Positions 6,638 through 8,696 of a stretch of 8,696 nucleotides of DNA are shown here, piece by piece (the first letter of the stretch is position 1; each line of letters starts with the position of its first letter). The translations under genes were made by a program, and so were the position numbers. The notes beneath the pieces were generated by a model that had not been told where the DNA came from, made no database searches, and saw nothing but the letters and a program-made list of their open reading frames with translations. The stretch spans positions 1 to 8,696 of the forward strand of contig CAJOPJ010000084.1 of assembly GCA_905236325.1 (NCBI GenBank). Reading direction: 5' to 3'. Source of the stretch: an uncultured Selenomonadaceae bacterium. Its GTDB lineage: Bacteria; Bacillota; Negativicutes; Selenomonadales; Selenomonadaceae.

Positions 6638-7807
6638 ATGAACAACTTTAAAGCAGTAAAAATTGCAGAAAATATTTATTGGGTTGGCGTGATAGATTGG
6701 TCGCTTAGAAATTTTCACGGCTATGAAACTTCGCGCGGCTCAAGTTACAACGCGTACTTAATTTTGGACGACAAAGTTACGCTTATTGACACGGCGAAAG
6801 TTGATTTTGCTGATGAACTTTTGGCGCGAATCAGCTCAGTCATTGAACCTGAAAAAATTGACTTAATAATTTCCAGCCATGTTGAACCTGATCACAGCGG
6901 CGCATTGAAAAAAGTTGCCGCGCTTGCTAAAAATGCTGAAATTATTACAACAAATCCGAACGGCTTGAAAGGCTTAACAGCGCGTTATGGCGATTTAAAA
7001 TATAAACCTGTCAAAGCCGGCGATTCAATTTCAATCGGCAAGCGCACTTTGCAATTTGTTCCAACACCAATGCTACATTGGCCTGATTCAATGGTGACTT
7101 ACTGCCCTGAAGAAAAAATTTTATTCAGCAACGACGCTTTCGGCGAACATTTTGCAACTTCAATGCGCTTTGATGATCAAAATGACTTGAATATTGTTTT
7201 GGCTGAAGCTAAAAAATATTACGCAAATATTTTAATGCCTTTCGGCAAGCAGGCACAAACTGCTTTAAGCGCACTTGGCAATTTGGAAATAAAAATGATT
7301 GCGACAGGTCACGGCGTTATTTGGCGCAAAAATATTTCAACAATTATTGACTGCTACAAAAAATGGAGTTCCGGCGAAGTTGAAGACCGCGCAGTTATTG
7401 TTTTTGATTCAATGTGGCATTCAACAGAAATTATTGCAAAAACTATCACTGAGGCTTTTGCTGCTAAAAATATTCCTGCCGCGTACTATGACTTAAAATT
7501 TACGCCGCTGTCCGACATTGTTACAGATATTTTTACAAGCAAATATTTAATTGTAGGTTCGCCAACAATCAATAATCAGATGATGCCGACTGTTGCACAA
7601 TTTTTAAACTACATTAAAGGCTTGCGCCCTGTCAATCACAAGGGCTTTGCGTTTGGAAGTTACGGCTGGGGCGGTCAAAGTATTGCACTTGTTGAAGATG
7701 AACTTAAAGCCGCCGGCATAGAAATTATTTTGGAAAAAATCAGAATCGCAAATGTTCCGACATTTGAACAGCTTGAAGAAATTACAAAAAATATTTTGGA
7801 AATTTAG
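6638..7807 (+). CDS. FprA-family A-type flavodiiron protein (O2/NO reductase)
   Basis: Flavodiiron proteins reduce O2 to water or NO to N2O in the cytoplasm, protecting anaerobes. Electrons usually come from rubredoxin. The protein is 389 residues, typical of class A (metallo-beta-lactamase-like domain plus flavodoxin domain, no rubredoxin fusion). Diiron ligands are visible: H81, E83, D85 and H86 in HVEPDH, H147 in PMLHWPD, D166 in FSNDAFGEH and H225 in TGHGVIW. The FMN-binding flavodoxin domain begins near 253 with IVFDSMWHSTE and continues with VGSPTINNQMMP and GSYGWGG. ATG 6638 was chosen because GAGGGGG (6623-6629) lies 8 nt upstream. A longer frame reaching back to 6512 overlaps the cyclase and is rejected. 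It is probably the last gene of the cassette. Whether it prefers O2 or NO cannot be told from these residues. Confidence 0.95.
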   Translation: MNNFKAVKIAENIYWVGVIDWSLRNFHGYETSRGSSYNAYLILDDKVTLIDTAKVDFADELLARISSVIEPEKIDLIISSHVEPDHSGALKKVAALAKNAEIITTNPNGLKGLTARYGDLKYKPVKAGDSISIGKRTLQFVPTPMLHWPDSMVTYCPEEKILFSNDAFGEHFATSMRFDDQNDLNIVLAEAKKYYANILMPFGKQAQTALSALGNLEIKMIATGHGVIWRKNISTIIDCYKKWSSGEVEDRAVIVFDSMWHSTEIIAKTITEAFAAKNIPAAYYDLKFTPLSDIVTDIFTSKYLIVGSPTINNQMMPTVAQFLNYIKGLRPVNHKGFAFGSYGWGGQSIALVEDELKAAGIEIILEKIRIANVPTFEQLEEITKNILEI

Positions 7808-7811
7808 TCGG

Positions 7812-8459
7812 TCAAAATTTTACAACACAACGATTGATTTTAAAACCTTGCGCAGAAAATTTATTTTCATACTCAGTGCGAATATTTTCCGCAGGTTCAT
7901 TTTCATGCAAATCAAATGTAAGTTCAGAGACTGCAAGATTTTTTTCAGCAAATTGTTCCAGCGAAAAATCAAACAAGCCGCGATTATCGGTTTTGAAGTG
8001 AATTTCACCGCCGGACTTTAAAATTTTTTTGTACTTGTCAAGAAAGCTAACGTAAGTTAAGCGACGCTTGGCATGTTTTTTTTTCGGCCAGGGATCGCAA
8101 AAATTTATAAAAAGCCTGTCAACTTCGCCGCGTGCAAAAATTTTATCAACATTGTTGATATCAAAAATTACCAGTCGAACATTTTTCAAATTTTTTTCCT
8201 GAATTTTACGCGCGGCTTTCAAAACAACTTCGCGTTCCATTTCCAAGCCGATAAAATTTTTGTCGGGATTGCGTGCAGCAAATTCGGTAATAAAATCGCC
8301 TTTGCCTGTGCCGAGTTCAACATAAAGTTCGCGCGTTAAGTCGTCGCTGAAAAATTTTCGCCAAGTGCCTTGTCTTTCTTCGCCAATTTCCTCAACAATA
8401 ACAAAGTCAGTGAAGTTTTGTAGATTTTTTTCGGTATTTGATTTTCTCCTGATTCTCAA
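7812..8459 (-). CDS. trmB: tRNA (guanine-N7-)-methyltransferase TrmB
   Basis: TrmB uses S-adenosylmethionine to methylate N7 of G46 in the variable loop of tRNAs. From the TTG at 8459 the protein has 215 residues, normal for the family, and begins MRIRRKSN, which matches the usual MRxRxK start. Motifs are the SAM-binding ELGTGKG (48-54), the acidic IGLEMERE (70-77), the family signature DPWPKKKHAKRR (122-133), FKTDN (155-159) and TEYENKF (195-201). An open frame continues upstream to an ATG at 8588, but the extra 43 residues resemble nothing in TrmB and cover AT-rich regulatory DNA. The gene converges on the flavodiiron gene with only 4 bp between stops, and it is divergent from tRNA-fMet, a likely substrate of its product. 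Confidence 0.95.
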   Translation of the reverse strand: MRIRRKSNTEKNLQNFTDFVIVEEIGEERQGTWRKFFSDDLTRELYVELGTGKGDFITEFAARNPDKNFIGLEMEREVVLKAARKIQEKNLKNVRLVIFDINNVDKIFARGEVDRLFINFCDPWPKKKHAKRRLTYVSFLDKYKKILKSGGEIHFKTDNRGLFDFSLEQFAEKNLAVSELTFDLHENEPAENIRTEYENKFSAQGFKINRCVVKF

Positions 8460-8468
8460 AAATAAAAT

Positions 8469-8475
8469 CTCCTTT
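8469..8475 (-). promoter_or_regulatory. Ribosome binding site that fixes the TTG start of trmB
   Basis: On the minus strand AAAGGAG ends 9 nt before the TTG at 8459. This supports the short 215-residue form over the longer frame from 8588. Confidence 0.8.
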
Positions 8476-8490
8476 CCAATTTTAGCAGTG

Positions 8491-8511
8491 AATAAATATT
8501 CATTATTTATT
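8491..8511. repeat. Perfect 21-bp AT-only-arm palindrome in the trmB leader
   Basis: The arms AATAAATA (8491-8498) and TATTTATT (8504-8511) are perfect complements around the loop TTCAT. The structure sits 16 bp upstream of the trmB ribosome binding site, where a repressor could bind as a dimer. No G:C pair stabilises it as RNA, so a DNA-level role is more likely than a terminator. Its right half shares 14 bp with 3107-3120. Confidence 0.5.
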
Positions 8512-8546
8512 AAATGAAAACCTTTTTGCAGGAAAAAAATTTTTTC

Positions 8547-8575
8547 TTGACAGATTAGAGTTGTTATGATAATCT
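8547..8575 (+). promoter_or_regulatory. Predicted promoter of the initiator tRNA gene
   Basis: A perfect -35 box TTGACA (8547-8552) is followed either by GATAAT (8568-8573, 15-bp spacer) or by the poorer TAATCT (8570-8575, 17-bp spacer). Transcription would start near 8580, about 30 nt before the tRNA. Position and the consensus -35 fit a strong stable-RNA promoter, but the exact -10 is uncertain. Confidence 0.65.
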
Positions 8576-8588
8576 TTGCAACTGTCAA
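8561..8588 (-). promoter_or_regulatory. Possible opposing promoter driving trmB
   Basis: On the minus strand a second perfect TTGACA (8588-8583) is followed 16 bp later by TAACAA (8566-8561), a poor -10 box. If used, it would read leftwards into trmB with a leader of about 95 nt and would overlap the tRNA promoter almost completely. The -35 is striking but the weak -10 keeps confidence low. Confidence 0.3.
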
Positions 8589-8610
8589 CGGCGAGTTGAT
8601 GTTTTAGTTT

Positions 8611-8686
<76 letters not shown>

Positions 8687-8696
8687 ACGCTGATGT

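Noticed and set aside
8460..8588. A 43-residue N-terminal extension of TrmB from ATG 8588
   Set aside because: It covers the palindrome and the tRNA promoter, does not resemble TrmB, and TTG 8459 has a good ribosome binding site and the family's usual start.

Overview
The window is an ordinary-looking chromosomal segment from an AT-rich bacterium. Its coding DNA is moderately AT-rich but has many CGC and GCG codons, and its intergenic DNA is very AT-rich. Strong AGGAGG-type ribosome binding sites, TTG starts on lepA and trmB, a flavodiiron protein and a SwrB/YlxL-like protein suggest an anaerobic member of the Bacillota. I lean towards Negativicutes or a relative, but this is a guess from style and gene content, not a placement.

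Layout. Bases 1-1141 hold the N-terminal half of polynucleotide phosphorylase (pnp, minus strand), cut by the window edge. A 125-bp divergent intergenic region follows, then lepA (elongation factor 4, plus strand, TTG start). After an 88-bp AT-rich gap come four closely spaced plus-strand genes with gaps of 10, 10 and 13 bp. They are a 107-aa charged protein of unknown function, a membrane-anchored SwrB/YlxL-like protein with a coiled coil, a proline-rich linker and a C-terminal helix-turn-helix, a dCache-like/PAS-like/GGDEF diguanylate cyclase, and an FprA-type flavodiiron protein. Convergent to the last, and only 4 bp away, is trmB (tRNA m7G46 methyltransferase, minus strand). A 151-bp regulatory region separates trmB from a divergently transcribed initiator tRNA-fMet gene at the right edge.

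How the genes fit together. pnp, lepA, trmB and tRNA-fMet are RNA-metabolism and translation genes. The four-gene cassette looks like an inserted signalling/motility module: the SwrB-like protein points to flagellar assembly, the cyclase makes c-di-GMP in response to an unknown extracellular cue, and the flavodiiron protein removes O2 or NO. That they act together is inferred from spacing only. The most interesting small-scale structures are in the trmB/tRNA-fMet intergenic region. Two consensus-like -35 boxes face each other there, and the tRNA carries G46, the base that TrmB methylates. I see no CRISPR array, insertion sequence, prophage gene, riboswitch or defence system.
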